This document shows, one piece after another, positions 9,889 through 18,538 of a stretch of 64,000 nucleotides of DNA. The stretch comes from Rhodohalobacter sulfatireducens. Its GTDB lineage: Bacteria; Bacteroidota; Rhodothermia; Balneolales; Balneolaceae. The position numbers and the translations under genes are program-made. Within the stretch, counting starts at the first letter, position 1, and the number at the start of each line of letters is the position of its first letter. Location of the stretch: positions 20,224-84,223 of the forward strand of contig NZ_JAKLWS010000018.1 in assembly GCF_022012475.1 (NCBI RefSeq), in the 5' to 3' direction. The notes beneath the pieces are model-generated. The model did no database searches, was not told the DNA's origin, and was given only the letters and a program-made list of their open reading frames with translations.

Positions 9889-10137
9889 AATTGTGTTTAA
9901 AATACAATGGATAGTGCAAGTTATTCAACTACTTAACATTCTGATCGTTCCCCGGAATATGAAACGAAATCCGGTATCCTTTAATTTTAATCTGATTTTC
10001 TACCGGAATGATTCTATCTTCATTGCTTTTATAGATCGGAGTAAAAAACTGTAAACCATAAAGTATTTTGATTGTATAGCTTTTCTTATATTGTAGGCTT
10101 ACATCAAATTTTTAGAAGATGAACGATAACGTTCACT

Positions 10138-13100
10138 ATGGCTAAAAAATTCAGCGAAGTTAAACAACTTGCCTACCCAAAGGCAGAAGTTGAAATTTTA
10201 AATTGGTGGAAAGAACATCAAATCTTTAAGAAGAGTTTGGATACCCGCGATGACGGGATTCCATTTACCTTCTTTGAGGGTCCTCCAACGGCAAACGGCA
10301 AACCGGGCATTCATCATGTGATGTCTCGGACCGTTAAAGATCTGTTTTGCCGGTACAAAACGCTTAAAGGGTTCCGTGTGGAACGAAAAGGCGGCTGGGA
10401 TACCCACGGCTTGCCGGTAGAGATCGAAGTAGAAAAAGAGCTTGGATTGGAAGGACGCTCGCAGGTTGAAGAGTACGGTATGGCTAAGTACAACGCCAGG
10501 TGCCGGGAAAGTGTGCTCAAATATAAAGACATTTGGGATGAGCTTACCGCTCGAATCGGGTATTGGGTAGATCTGGATGATCCGTACGTCACTTTCGAGA
10601 ATGACTACATAGAATCTGTTTGGTGGGCATTTAAACAGCTTTATGATAAGGGGCTTGTTTACAAGGGATATAAGATTCAGTGGTATTCTCCCGGCAGCGG
10701 GACAGTACTTTCATCACATGAAGTTAGTTTGGGATACGAGGAGACTCAGGACCCATCAATTTATGTGAAGTTTCCGCTGGAGGCCGATGAAAATGTCTAT
10801 TTCCTAGCATGGACAACCACACCGTGGACGATTATTTCAAATATGGCGCTTGCCGTGAATCCAAACCTGGAATATGTGAAGGTTAAGGTTTCTGAAGAGA
10901 ATCAAACCGAATATTATATCCTGGCGAAAGGGTGCCTGGATGATGCCATGAAGCATGATTACGAAATTGTTGATTCTTACAAAGGCTCCGAACTGGTTGG
11001 ATGGGTGTACAATCCCATTTTTGACTATGCACTTGAAGAAGTCGACAAAAATGATGCATGGAGAGTTATAGAGGCCGATTATGTAACCACTGATGAAGGT
11101 ACAGGGGTAGTTCATACAGCCCCGGCTTTTGGTGCGGATGACTATGAAACGTGCAAAAAAGAGGGAATCCCTCTCTACAATCCGATTGACGGAGACGGCC
11201 GGTTCACCGAAAAAGTACCTGATTTTGAGGGTGAATGGTTCAAAGATGCCGATAAAGAGATTGCACGTGCCATTAAAGACAAAAACAAGATGTACTGGCA
11301 CGAAACCTACCTCCACAACTATCCATTTGATTGGAGAAAAGGAACCCCATTGATGTCGTACCCGGTTGAATCCTGGTTTATTCGTACTACCGAGATCAAG
11401 GATAAGATGGTGGAGTTCAACAATAAAATTAACTGGAAGCCGGAAAGTACCGGTACCGGCCGGTTTGGAACCTGGTTGGAAAATAATGTAGACTGGGCTG
11501 TTTCCCGTCAGCGATACTGGGGAACTCCGATCCCGATTTGGGTGAGTGATAAAGACCCGGAGTACGTGGAGTGCATTGGCAGTATTGAGGAGTTACGAAA
11601 GAAAGCGGGTATCGACGAAAATGAAGAGATTGATTTACACCGACCCCATATAGACAAATACACCTGGGAATGCCCGAAAGGCGGAACCATGAGGCGGATT
11701 CCTGACCTTCTTGATGTCTGGTTCGATTCCGGCTCTATGCCGTGGGCACAATGGCATTATCCTTTTGAACACAAGAAAAAGTTCAAGCAAAATTTCCCGG
11801 CCGATTTTATTGCTGAAGGAGTTGACCAGACTCGTGGCTGGTTTTATACCTTGCATGCTCTGGGAACGATGTTATTTGATAAGCCTGCTTATAAGAATGT
11901 TGTTTCCAATGGCCTTGTGCTTGATGCCAATGGCGAGAAGATGAGTAAATCTAAAGGAAACAGTGTTGATCCGGCCGATGTGATTCAGAAATTTGGTGCT
12001 GATACGGTTCGCTGGTATATGATGAGTAACTCATCGCCATGGGAGAATCTGAAGTTCAGTGAAGATGGACTGAGGGAGGTGCAGCGAAAATTCTTTAATA
12101 CGATTGTTAATACGTACTCCTTTTTTGCAATGTACGCTAACATTGATGGATTTGCGTACTCAGGTGCATCTATTCCAAGTGCGGAGCGAACCGAGATGGA
12201 CCGATGGATTATCTCCAGGTTAAACTCCACAGTGAAACTGGTGGATGAATATCTCGAAGAATATGAACCGACAAAAGCGGCACGCGCTGTAGAAAATTTT
12301 GTCGAGGAGCTGAGTAACTGGTATATCCGAAGGAATCGCAGACGATTTTGGAAAGAAGGTAAAAGCCTTGATAAAACAGCTGCCTATCAAACTCTTTTTG
12401 AATGTTTGTTGAGTCTCGCGAAAATGATGTCGCCCATTGCACCATTTATGGGTGAGTGGCTATTCCAGAGATTGAACGATGTGGCGAAGAAGGATGAAGA
12501 ATCCGTTCACCTTTCGTTTTACCCTACGGTAGAAGAAACAGCAATTGATAAGCAGCTCGAACGCCGTATGGATGTGGCACGAATCATTAGTTCGGTAGTG
12601 CTTCGAATCCGGAATCAGATTGATATAAACGTTCGGCAGCCACTGGCTCGGATTATCTTACCGATCGACAAAGAAGAACAATCTGTCGTTGAATCGGTAA
12701 AAGATATTATATTGGATGAAGTTAACGTTAAAGAAATTGAATACGTTAAAGATGAGTCAGGAATCGTCAGTAAATCGGCGAAACCTAACTTTCCTGTTCT
12801 CGGGAAACGGCTTGGAAGTAAAATGAAAGCTGTCGCTGCAAAAATAAACGACCTTGGAAACGAAGAAATCACTACCTTTGAAAGAGAGGGAGTGATTGAG
12901 TTAAGCCTGGATGACGGCGAGACCGTTCGGATTTCATCCGATGAACTTGAGATCCAACGAACCGGTTTAAAAGGTTGGTCCGTTGAAACGGAAAAAGGCA
13001 TAACCGTTGCTGTAGATACTGAGCTAACACCTGAATTGGTCCGGGAAGGTCTCACGCGTGAATTCGTAAATAGAATTCAAAATATGCGCAAAGAGGCCGA

Positions 13101-13308
13101 TTTTGAGGTGACTGACAGAATCGTAGTTGGTTTTTCAGGATCTGAACAGTTGACTGAGGCGGTAGAGTCTTCTTTAGAAAGTATTAAAACAGAAATTTTA
13201 GCTGAAGAAATTAATACCAATTTATTAGAGGTGTCAGATTTTATAAAAACCTGGGAAATTGAGGGAAATGATACAGAAATATCAATACGCCGAACGATTA
13301 ACAATTAA
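10138..13308 (+). CDS. ileS: Isoleucyl-tRNA synthetase
   Basis: Charges tRNA-Ile with isoleucine (class I synthetase, cytoplasm). The product is 1056 residues. The HIGH-type motif is GKPGIHHVMSR (about 55-65), the editing domain contains WTTTPWT (about 225), and the KMSKS loop is at 601-605 (GEKMSKSKGN), followed by an anticodon-binding helical region. The length, the PGIHH signature and the absence of a clear C-terminal zinc ribbon suit the long, eukaryote-like type of bacterial IleRS; that type is often naturally tolerant of mupirocin (family knowledge, not shown here). It is followed 11 bp later by the TraR/DksA-like gene and then lspA, an arrangement common in Bacteroidota. No T-box leader is visible in the 249 bp upstream. 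Confidence 0.97.
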   Translation: MAKKFSEVKQLAYPKAEVEILNWWKEHQIFKKSLDTRDDGIPFTFFEGPPTANGKPGIHHVMSRTVKDLFCRYKTLKGFRVERKGGWDTHGLPVEIEVEKELGLEGRSQVEEYGMAKYNARCRESVLKYKDIWDELTARIGYWVDLDDPYVTFENDYIESVWWAFKQLYDKGLVYKGYKIQWYSPGSGTVLSSHEVSLGYEETQDPSIYVKFPLEADENVYFLAWTTTPWTIISNMALAVNPNLEYVKVKVSEENQTEYYILAKGCLDDAMKHDYEIVDSYKGSELVGWVYNPIFDYALEEVDKNDAWRVIEADYVTTDEGTGVVHTAPAFGADDYETCKKEGIPLYNPIDGDGRFTEKVPDFEGEWFKDADKEIARAIKDKNKMYWHETYLHNYPFDWRKGTPLMSYPVESWFIRTTEIKDKMVEFNNKINWKPESTGTGRFGTWLENNVDWAVSRQRYWGTPIPIWVSDKDPEYVECIGSIEELRKKAGIDENEEIDLHRPHIDKYTWECPKGGTMRRIPDLLDVWFDSGSMPWAQWHYPFEHKKKFKQNFPADFIAEGVDQTRGWFYTLHALGTMLFDKPAYKNVVSNGLVLDANGEKMSKSKGNSVDPADVIQKFGADTVRWYMMSNSSPWENLKFSEDGLREVQRKFFNTIVNTYSFFAMYANIDGFAYSGASIPSAERTEMDRWIISRLNSTVKLVDEYLEEYEPTKAARAVENFVEELSNWYIRRNRRRFWKEGKSLDKTAAYQTLFECLLSLAKMMSPIAPFMGEWLFQRLNDVAKKDEESVHLSFYPTVEETAIDKQLERRMDVARIISSVVLRIRNQIDINVRQPLARIILPIDKEEQSVVESVKDIILDEVNVKEIEYVKDESGIVSKSAKPNFPVLGKRLGSKMKAVAAKINDLGNEEITTFEREGVIELSLDDGETVRISSDELEIQRTGLKGWSVETEKGITVAVDTELTPELVREGLTREFVNRIQNMRKEADFEVTDRIVVGFSGSEQLTEAVESSLESIKTEILAEEINTNLLEVSDFIKTWEIEGNDTEISIRRTINN

Positions 13309-13319
13309 TATTTAGTGCT

Positions 13320-13724
13320 ATGGCTGCTTCAAAAGAATCACAAAACGAAGAAAGAGTTTCTCCTTATAGTGACGAAGAACTCGAGTATTTTAAGGAAATC
13401 ATCATCAAAAAAAGAGATGAAGCCGAGCAAGAGTTAACGACTCTTCAAAATCTTCTTCGGGAAAGTATGGAAAATGCTTCAGACGAGTCTGCGTATTCAT
13501 TTCATATGGCAGATGCCGGCACAGATGCCCAGGAACGGGAAAAGACCTATATGCTTTTCAATCGTACAAAGAAATTTATCCGTTACCTGGATGATGCTCT
13601 GAGACGGATTGAAAATAAAACCTATGGTGTATGCAAAGTTACCGGCAAAAAAATTGCAAAAGGACGACTTGAAGCTGTTCCACATACCCAGTTGAGCATA
13701 GAAGCAAAACTGAAACGACGATAA
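13320..13724 (+). CDS. TraR/DksA-family protein with degenerate zinc finger
   Basis: Small cytoplasmic protein (134 residues) of the DksA/TraR family, which binds the RNA polymerase secondary channel. An N-terminal coiled-coil hairpin (about 20-85: EELEYFKEIIIKKRDEAEQE) carries the acidic tip region, and a C-terminal finger-like segment reads YGVCKVTGKKIAKGRLEAVP. The classical four-cysteine zinc finger is not intact: the first pair is CKVTGK instead of CxxCG, and the second pair is absent (PHTQLSIEAK instead of CxxC). This form appears to be common in Bacteroidota relatives. It sits between ileS and lspA, 10 bp before the latter. Whether it still modulates transcription with ppGpp is unknown. 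Confidence 0.87.
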   Translation: MAASKESQNEERVSPYSDEELEYFKEIIIKKRDEAEQELTTLQNLLRESMENASDESAYSFHMADAGTDAQEREKTYMLFNRTKKFIRYLDDALRRIENKTYGVCKVTGKKIAKGRLEAVPHTQLSIEAKLKRR

Positions 13725-13734
13725 TAGGCTTGAT

Positions 13735-14385
13735 TTGTCTGAGACAGGAAAAAAATTAGCCATACTTTTTTCGCCGATTGTCCTTGTGTTGATACTCGAC
13801 CAAGTTACGAAATACATGGTCAGAACAACTCCGGATCTTCAGCGGATGAGCGTCATTGACGGGTGGCTTGCATTTAATTTTACAAAAAATCCGGGCATGG
13901 CACTCGGTATGGACTGGCTTTCTACACCGGTTATTAGCTCAGTTGCTATAGTGGCAACTATTGGTATTCTTACCTATGTGCTCTTTAACCTCTCACAAGC
14001 CACATATGCATACCTGGTTTGTATGGGGTTGATTTTAGGTGGGGCACTTGGCAATATCATGGACCGAATTTTCATGGGGATTATTGGCGGATACGGCGGC
14101 GTATTAGACGGTCATGTTGTTGATTTTATTCACTTTAACCTTGAAATTGGTGAGACTCCAGTATTTCCCTACATATTTAATGTGGCGGATATTGCAATCA
14201 GTACGTCAATAATCATTCTTCTCTTGTTTCATAAAAAAATTATGCCTGTGGAAGATGAAGCTTCGATTTCAGAACAGGATCAAGGGGAGCAAATCTTTTA
14301 TAGATCTGAAGAAGAGTTTATTGAGGCGAAATCAAACGAAGAGAAGAGTATCAGGGAGTCGGGCAGTGATTCACCCTCACTCTAA
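13735..14385 (+). CDS. lspA: Lipoprotein signal peptidase (signal peptidase II)
   Basis: Inner-membrane aspartic protease that cleaves prolipoprotein signal peptides. The 216-residue product has four membrane segments. Conserved blocks are LDQVTKYMV, FNFTKNPGMALGM, GGALGNIMDRI, GHVVDFIHF (catalytic Asp about 130) and FNVADIAIS (catalytic Asp about 150). The C-terminal 45 residues are a charged tail longer than in E. coli. The frame opens with TTG at 13735, 10 bp after the TraR/DksA-like stop; no ATG is available before the first membrane segment. It is co-transcribed with ileS. The 3' end overlaps that of the convergent ribBA gene by 9 bp. Lipoproteins in this window (SusD, the InlB-repeat protein, the NTF2-like protein) are expected substrates. 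Confidence 0.94.
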   Translation: MSETGKKLAILFSPIVLVLILDQVTKYMVRTTPDLQRMSVIDGWLAFNFTKNPGMALGMDWLSTPVISSVAIVATIGILTYVLFNLSQATYAYLVCMGLILGGALGNIMDRIFMGIIGGYGGVLDGHVVDFIHFNLEIGETPVFPYIFNVADIAISTSIIILLLFHKKIMPVEDEASISEQDQGEQIFYRSEEEFIEAKSNEEKSIRESGSDSPSL

Positions 14386-15597
14386 CATCAGTTTTTTCAA
14401 AAATCCCTCTCTGGTTTGAGGTTTATCTAATTTCTCTTCCGAATCGTCAGGATCATGATGGATTGGAATTGGCACCTCTTCAATCATCTCAAGCCCGAAG
14501 CTTTTCAACCCCACTCTTTTTACGGGATTATTGGTAAGCAACTTCAATTTTCGAACACCGAGCGAGTGCAGAATTTGAGCTCCGACTCCATAATCCCGGT
14601 AGTCCATTCGAATTCCCAAATTCTTCTGGATCTGTTCTTTATTGAGACCATCTTCTTGTAGTTTAAGAGCTTTTATCTGTTCAACTATTCCATAGTCTCT
14701 ATTCATCTGATCCATATACAAAACCACACCTTTGCCGGCTTTTTCAACCATTTTCATTGCTTGGTGAAGCAGTTCTGTTTTGTCACTTCGCTTGCTGCCA
14801 AAAATATCGGCAAGAGGTGTAGATGAATGAACCCGAACTAAAACAGGCTCAGATTCTTTCCAGGAACCTTTTACAAATGCCAGATGATGATCGTTGGTGA
14901 GTCTTTCAGAAAAAACATGGAGGTCAAAATCACCATAGATGGTTGGCATATCCACACTCAGATCTTCTTTTACCAGAGATTCATGCTCCATCCGGTAGGC
15001 TATTAAATCCTTTATGGTGATGATCTTCATGTCGAAATCTTTCGCCATCTTCATGAGGTCGGGGAGACGGGCCATATCACCGTCATCTTTCATGATTTCA
15101 CAAATAATTCCGGCTGGTTGAAGACCTGCAAGCCGGGCAAGATCAGTGGCTGCCTCAGTATGTCCGGCACGTCTGAGCACACCTCCGTTAGCAGCTACAA
15201 GCGGAAAAATATGCCCCGGTTTTCGAAAATCATCTGGATTTGCCTCCGGGTTGATCAACTCCCGAATGGTATTAGCTCGATCGGGTGCAGAAATACCGGT
15301 TGTGGTTTTACTCTTGTGATCGACGGAAATGGTGAATGCCGCCTCATCCGGATCCGCCCCGTCGGTGACCATAAAATCGAGATCTAATTCGTGGGCTTTT
15401 TCCCGGGTAATTGGAGCACAAATTAAACCACGCCCATGTTTTGCCATAATATTTATAGCATCGGAAGTCACTTTGTCGGCAGCCATCAGAAAATCACCTT
15501 CATTTTCGCGATCTTCGTCATCCACCACAATGAGCATTTTTCCTTCACGAATATCCTCAATCGCTTCGGGAATTGTATGAAAAGTAAATTCAGACAT
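14377..15597 (-). CDS. ribBA: RibBA: DHBP synthase fused to a GTP cyclohydrolase II-like domain lacking zinc cysteines
   Basis: Riboflavin biosynthesis protein, 406 residues. The N-terminal half (1-205) is an intact 3,4-dihydroxy-2-butanone 4-phosphate synthase: [23 protein letters not shown], and [16 protein letters not shown]. The C-terminal half (about 206-406) aligns with GTP cyclohydrolase II, but its metal-binding loop reads [20 protein letters not shown] where active enzymes have H-S-E-C-x-T-G-D-x-x-x-S-x-x-C-D-C. All three zinc cysteines are gone. Later GCHII blocks are only loosely kept ([20 protein letters not shown]). So RibB activity is likely and RibA activity doubtful. It lies 82 bp downstream of yajC on the same strand. 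No FMN riboswitch is visible upstream. Confidence 0.93.
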   Translation of the reverse strand: MSEFTFHTIPEAIEDIREGKMLIVVDDEDRENEGDFLMAADKVTSDAINIMAKHGRGLICAPITREKAHELDLDFMVTDGADPDEAAFTISVDHKSKTTTGISAPDRANTIRELINPEANPDDFRKPGHIFPLVAANGGVLRRAGHTEAATDLARLAGLQPAGIICEIMKDDGDMARLPDLMKMAKDFDMKIITIKDLIAYRMEHESLVKEDLSVDMPTIYGDFDLHVFSERLTNDHHLAFVKGSWKESEPVLVRVHSSTPLADIFGSKRSDKTELLHQAMKMVEKAGKGVVLYMDQMNRDYGIVEQIKALKLQEDGLNKEQIQKNLGIRMDYRDYGVGAQILHSLGVRKLKLLTNNPVKRVGLKSFGLEMIEEVPIPIHHDPDDSEEKLDKPQTREGFLKKLMLE

Positions 15598-15679
15598 AAA
15601 AATTAGCGTCTTCCGATCAAAATATTGATGGTGCAGTGCTTAAAGTGTCAATTTAAAAAATATCGGATGTTGAACCGGT

Positions 15680-16003
15680 TTATTTATTCTTGCCGGGATT
15701 TACATCCGTGATTGAACTTTTTTGGAAACGAGCCTTTACGCCACTGTCAATCTCCAAAAGAACAGTATCGTCATCAATAGAATTCACAATTCCAAACATA
15801 CCACCGCCGGTTACTACTTTGTCTCCCTTTTTCATTTCGCTCACTTTCTTCTGGATCTCTTTTTGGCGTTTGGTTTGCGGGCGGATGATAAAGAAATAGA
15901 ACACAAAGAAAATTGCACCCAGGAAAAGCAGGTTGATCATTGCCCCGCCACCGCCTTCACCGCCGGGAGGAGACATCATAAAATAGGTATATAGAAAAGT
16001 CAT
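15680..16003 (-). CDS. yajC: Preprotein translocase accessory subunit YajC
   Basis: Single-pass inner-membrane protein of the SecDF-YajC complex. One transmembrane helix (INLLFLGAIFFVFYFFIIRP, about 22-41) is followed by the family signature RPQTKRQKE and the cytoplasmic beta-rich KVSEMKKGDKVVTGGGMFGIV segment. The annotated frame gives 107 residues; the internal Met9 or Met10 (MMSPPGGEGGGG) may be the true start, since the first residues look like leader sequence. The gly-rich pre-membrane segment is unusual in composition but not in position. ribBA follows 82 bp downstream on the same strand. Confidence 0.93.
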   Translation of the reverse strand: MTFLYTYFMMSPPGGEGGGGAMINLLFLGAIFFVFYFFIIRPQTKRQKEIQKKVSEMKKGDKVVTGGGMFGIVNSIDDDTVLLEIDSGVKARFQKSSITDVNPGKNK

Positions 16004-16120
16004 AAGTATATAATATGTTAAAAATTTTCAGACTTTAAAGATACCGTATTCTTAACCGTAGAGCAATTTATGTAGTTTGATTAATAATCAGCCTGTACTA
16101 TTCCTGTTGCATATAAACAC

Positions 16121-16150
16121 AAAAAATCTCAACAAAAAATTAATTGAGAT
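16121..16150 (-). terminator. Intrinsic terminator after the GntR-DUF2892 unit
   Basis: On the minus strand, ATCTCAA and TTGAGAT form a 7-bp stem immediately followed by a T run. It begins 1 bp after the stop codon of the DUF2892 gene. Confidence 0.75.
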
Positions 16151-16151
16151 G

Positions 16152-16358
16152 CTACTTGGTTTCTTTTTTGGTTGAAAGTCCTACCGGAAGATAGAGTGGA
16201 CATGTTCCAATTAAACTGGTTAAAAGAAATACTGCCGCTAGTACGCCCAGGACAATGGCAACAGTGCCACTTATAGCGCCTGTGAAGTAAAGTATTGCTA
16301 CAACTATTGCAATAACTGTTCTGATGGTTCTGTCGATTGACCCCATGTTCTTTTTCAT
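16152..16358 (-). CDS. Small DUF2892 (YgaP-type transmembrane) protein
   Basis: Inner-membrane protein of 68 residues with two membrane helices (TVIAIVVAILYFTGAISG and VAIVLGVLAAVFLLTSLI), then the family ending GTCPLYLPVGLST. DUF2892 proteins occur alone or fused to rhodanese domains (YgaP of E. coli) and are thought to handle sulfur species at the membrane. The start chosen is the ATG at 16358 (MKKNMGSIDR), 5 bp after an AGGA; an in-frame ATG four codons upstream has no such site. It is the last gene of a minus-strand unit with the 33-residue peptide and the GntR regulator, and lies back to back with the sulfur-transport operon, which supports a sulfur role. Confidence 0.85.
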   Translation of the reverse strand: MKKNMGSIDRTIRTVIAIVVAILYFTGAISGTVAIVLGVLAAVFLLTSLIGTCPLYLPVGLSTKKETK

Positions 16359-16374
16359 AATAATCCTCATTAGT

Positions 16375-16476
16375 TCAAGTGAATTGTTGGATCAACAAAC
16401 CAATAAGAGCAGCGATGACCAGGCAAATAGTACATACGAGAATCAACTTCACCCATGTTGGTTTGTCTTTAATCAT
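16375..16476 (-). CDS. 33-residue single-span membrane peptide
   Basis: Short frame read directly from the sequence: MIKDKPTWVKLILVCTICLV continuing IAALIGLLIQQFT and then TGA. It has a charged N-terminus, one long hydrophobic helix (about residues 9-30) and two cysteines spaced C-x-x-C inside the helix. Its ATG overlaps the 3' end of the GntR gene by 8 bp and its stop lies 16 bp before the DUF2892 start, so its position in the unit is compact and gene-like. No known family is recognised. It is likely translated because the start is embedded in the regulator stop region; otherwise it could be chance. Confidence 0.5.
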   Translation of the reverse strand: MIKDKPTWVKLILVCTICLVIAALIGLLIQQFT

Positions 16477-17281
16477 TTTGATTTTGTTGGGTTATTTTTT
16501 CTGAACTGAAAACAGGTATAAACTCTTTTAAGGGCATTCCACTACTTCTTTCGCCCGGAGTTCTTTCCAACGTTAGTTCATAGACCACTTTATCATTTCT
16601 GTAATATCTTTTTTGATAGTACAGTGGTTTGTCCCCTATAGTATAAGATAGCCGATCAATCAAAAAAAGCGGAGAGTTTTCTTTAATTTTTAAGACATCA
16701 GCTAAATTCTGATTAGCTATTTCAGCTGATAGTTTATAGCATCCGCGAATTACCGGGATATCATAATTTTCTTCCAAAACCCTGTAAATAGTTGATTTTG
16801 TTAAAGTTTTTACGTCCAATAATTGTCCATATAAAATGGGCAGCCATGTACTGTCGAAGGCGATCGGTTCACCGTCACCAAGTCGTAACCGGTCTATCTG
16901 AAGCACTTTACTTCCTTTATCAATGTTTAATAGCGGCGGAAGCCATTCTGGGGCATCTACAGTATCAAACTTTTGCACGATAGATGCTGGTTCAAGGCCG
17001 GCTTTGGCCATATCTTCATTAAAGTCGGTAAGTTTTACAAGGTCGTGGGTGGCTCGTTCATCGCTTACAAAAGATCCCAGTCCCTGGCACCGATAAATGA
17101 TTGAATCACTTTCTAAGGATTGAAGAGCCCGTCGAATGGTAACTCGACTTACATCAAACTTTTTGGCAAGATCATTTTCAGACGGGAGTTTTTCATCGGC
17201 TTCATATACTCCCTTTTCTATTTGATTTCGCAGCCACTGCGTTATCTGTGCGTGTCGCGGTATTCCTTTCTTTAGCTCCAT
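16469..17281 (-). CDS. GntR-family (HutC-type, UTRA domain) transcriptional regulator
   Basis: DNA-binding regulator of 270 residues. The N-terminal winged helix-turn-helix (about 8-75) shows the classic KLPSENDLAKKFDVSRVTIR and RCQGLGSFV wing. A UTRA ligand-binding domain follows (about 95-240: LQIDRLRLGDGEPIAFDSTW, YQKRYYRNDKVVYEL). UTRA domains sense small molecules. The gene is divergent from the yeeE-like transport operon, 231 bp away, and the intergenic DNA carries two copies of a 16-bp dyad, one near each promoter, so it most likely represses both itself and the sulfur genes. The ligand is unknown; control of persulfide genes by GntR/UTRA rather than CstR, BigR or FisR would be unusual. 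Confidence 0.92.
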   Translation of the reverse strand: MELKKGIPRHAQITQWLRNQIEKGVYEADEKLPSENDLAKKFDVSRVTIRRALQSLESDSIIYRCQGLGSFVSDERATHDLVKLTDFNEDMAKAGLEPASIVQKFDTVDAPEWLPPLLNIDKGSKVLQIDRLRLGDGEPIAFDSTWLPILYGQLLDVKTLTKSTIYRVLEENYDIPVIRGCYKLSAEIANQNLADVLKIKENSPLFLIDRLSYTIGDKPLYYQKRYYRNDKVVYELTLERTPGERSSGMPLKEFIPVFSSEKITQQNQND

Positions 17282-17299
17282 TTGTTTAATCGTTTTATT

Positions 17300-17330
17300 G
17301 AAATGTAATCAATCAGGAATTAAACATCAA
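17300..17330 (-). promoter_or_regulatory. Putative promoter of the GntR unit
   Basis: Read on the minus strand: TTGATG at 17330-17325 and TACATTTC at 17307-17300, near the Bacteroidota pattern TTG and TAnnTTTG with about 20 bp between. It lies directly downstream of one copy of the dyad operator and about 20 bp before the GntR start. Confidence 0.5.
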
Positions 17331-17331
17331 T

Positions 17332-17347
17332 ACCTGTATTAACATGT
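17332..17347. promoter_or_regulatory. Putative GntR operator, copy 1
   Basis: ACCTGTATTAACATGT, an imperfect dyad with core TGT-N4-ACA. It matches 13 of 16 bases of the second copy at 17443-17458 and fits the xGTxTAxACx style of HutC-type operators. It abuts the -35 side of the predicted regulator promoter. Confidence 0.6.
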
Positions 17348-17442
17348 CTAGGTTTCTACTGTAAAAGCCGGAAATTTGAGATCAAACAGTGCAATTTATT
17401 TCAAATAAGGATCATTTAAAGTATTTATGAAATATTCAAACA

Positions 17443-17458
17443 ACTTGTATTGACAAGT
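17443..17458. promoter_or_regulatory. Putative GntR operator, copy 2
   Basis: ACTTGTATTGACAAGT, a perfect dyad ACTTGT-N4-ACAAGT. It contains the TTGACA -35 box of the sulfur operon promoter, so a bound repressor would block RNA polymerase. A further overlapping inverted repeat (TTGTAT-N10-ATACAA, 17445-17466) extends downstream. Confidence 0.65.
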
Positions 17459-17480
17459 ACATACAATTGTCTTATTTTGG
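17450..17480 (+). promoter_or_regulatory. Promoter of the yeeE-cstB-sulP operon
   Basis: TTGACA at 17450-17455, a 17-bp spacer and TATTTT at 17473-17478; the latter runs into TTATTTTG, close to the Bacteroidota TAnnTTTG element. The start codon follows 32 bp downstream. Confidence 0.6.
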
Positions 17481-17512
17481 GTGAAACAAATGAAAACAAA
17501 ACATAAAAACTC

Positions 17513-18073
17513 ATGGATTTTTTAACTGAACCGTGGCCTTGGTACATAGCCGGACCCCTGATTGGTTTGACAGTACCGGGCTTATTAATAATGGGGGGCA
17601 AAAAATTCGGTATTTCATCGAATTTCCGGCATGCTTGTGCTGCCTGTTTTCCGGGTGATGTAGATTTCTTTCATTATGACTGGAAGAAAGAAGGCACTTG
17701 GAATATGATATTCTTAACAGGAATTGTCCTGGGTGGATTTCTTGCCGGATATGTCTGGGCAAATCCTGACCCGGTAGCTATTTCTGCTCAAACAGTTGCA
17801 GATTTGCAAGCATTAGGAATCAACTCTTTTGAAGGCCTTGTGCCCGCCGACCTGTTTAGCTGGGCAAGCCTTGGAACATTTGAAGGAATCATGATTCTTG
17901 CTCTCGGTGGATTCCTGGTCGGCTTTGGAACCAGGTATGGCGGGGGTTGTACTTCTGGTCATGCAATAACCGGTATTTCCGACCTGCAAATTGCAAGTGT
18001 AGTTGCAACCATCTCATTCTTTGTGGGTGGATTGATTATGACTCATATCATCTTACCCCTCATTTTATCATAA
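17513..18073 (+). CDS. YeeE/YedE-type sulfur transporter, first half
   Basis: Polytopic inner-membrane protein of 186 residues related to the N-terminal half of YeeE/TsuA, a thiosulfate importer. Hydrophobic segments near 12-30, 63-82, 120-142 and 162-184 flank the family motif GFGTRYGGGCTSGHAITG, whose cysteine handles the sulfur substrate. An additional FRHACAACFPGD segment contributes two more cysteines. The second half is encoded by the next gene, 10 bp downstream, so transport needs both products. It is the first gene of the operon behind the operator-promoter region. Substrate (thiosulfate, sulfide or persulfide-derived sulfur) is inferred from the family and from the dioxygenase-rhodanese that follows. 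Confidence 0.9.
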   Translation: MDFLTEPWPWYIAGPLIGLTVPGLLIMGGKKFGISSNFRHACAACFPGDVDFFHYDWKKEGTWNMIFLTGIVLGGFLAGYVWANPDPVAISAQTVADLQALGINSFEGLVPADLFSWASLGTFEGIMILALGGFLVGFGTRYGGGCTSGHAITGISDLQIASVVATISFFVGGLIMTHIILPLILS

Positions 18074-18083
18074 GTAATAAACT

Positions 18084-18503
18084 ATGTTAAGTAATTTAAG
18101 ATATTTAGTAGGCGGTCTATATTTCGGATTTATCCTTGTAAAGTCAGAGGTAGTGTCATGGTTCAGAATCCAGGAGATGTTCCGATTCCAGGATTTCCAT
18201 ATGTTTGGAATTATCGGTTCTGCAATCATTGTGGGAATTATCTCTATTCAGATTATTAAAAGAATGAATATTCCGGATATTGAGGGTAACCCGATATCGA
18301 TTCCTCCTAAGGATTCTTCTCAATGGAAACGGTATATTATAGGAGGATCGATGTTTGGCCTTGGATGGGCGTTGTTAGGTGCATGCCCGGGGCCAATATT
18401 TGCACTTTTAGGTACGGGTTTAACGATCATGATTATTCCGATAGTAACAGCAACTTTTGGCACCTGGCTGTACGGGGCTGTTCGACATAAATTACCGCAT
18501 TAA
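18084..18503 (+). CDS. YeeE/YedE-type sulfur transporter, second half (DUF6691-like)
   Basis: Inner-membrane protein of 139 residues corresponding to the C-terminal half of YeeE-type transporters. It begins with LVGGLYFGFILVKSEVVSWFRIQEMFRFQ and ends with the signature GLGWALLGACPGPIFALLG, whose cysteine is the second conserved thiol of the family. Four hydrophobic segments are visible. The gene follows the first half by 10 bp and precedes the CstB-like gene by 35 bp with a clear AAAAGGAG ribosome-binding site. Splitting of YeeE into two genes is common in marine and Bacteroidota genomes, so this is not a frameshift: each half has its own start and proper membrane ends. Confidence 0.88.
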   Translation: MLSNLRYLVGGLYFGFILVKSEVVSWFRIQEMFRFQDFHMFGIIGSAIIVGIISIQIIKRMNIPDIEGNPISIPPKDSSQWKRYIIGGSMFGLGWALLGACPGPIFALLGTGLTIMIIPIVTATFGTWLYGAVRHKLPH

Positions 18504-18538
18504 CGAATTTCAAAACATAGAGAAAAGGAGAAAAAACT

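Noticed and set aside
9889..10137. Possible T-box or other leader before ileS
   Set aside because: No specifier loop, T-box sequence or antiterminator stem is visible; only AT-rich DNA.
15598..15679. Possible FMN riboswitch before ribBA
   Set aside because: The gap is only 82 bp and lacks the FMN aptamer core; the gene follows yajC closely.
18084..18503. Frameshift in a single YeeE gene
   Set aside because: The two halves are in separate frames with their own starts and proper membrane ends, as in other genomes with split YeeE.
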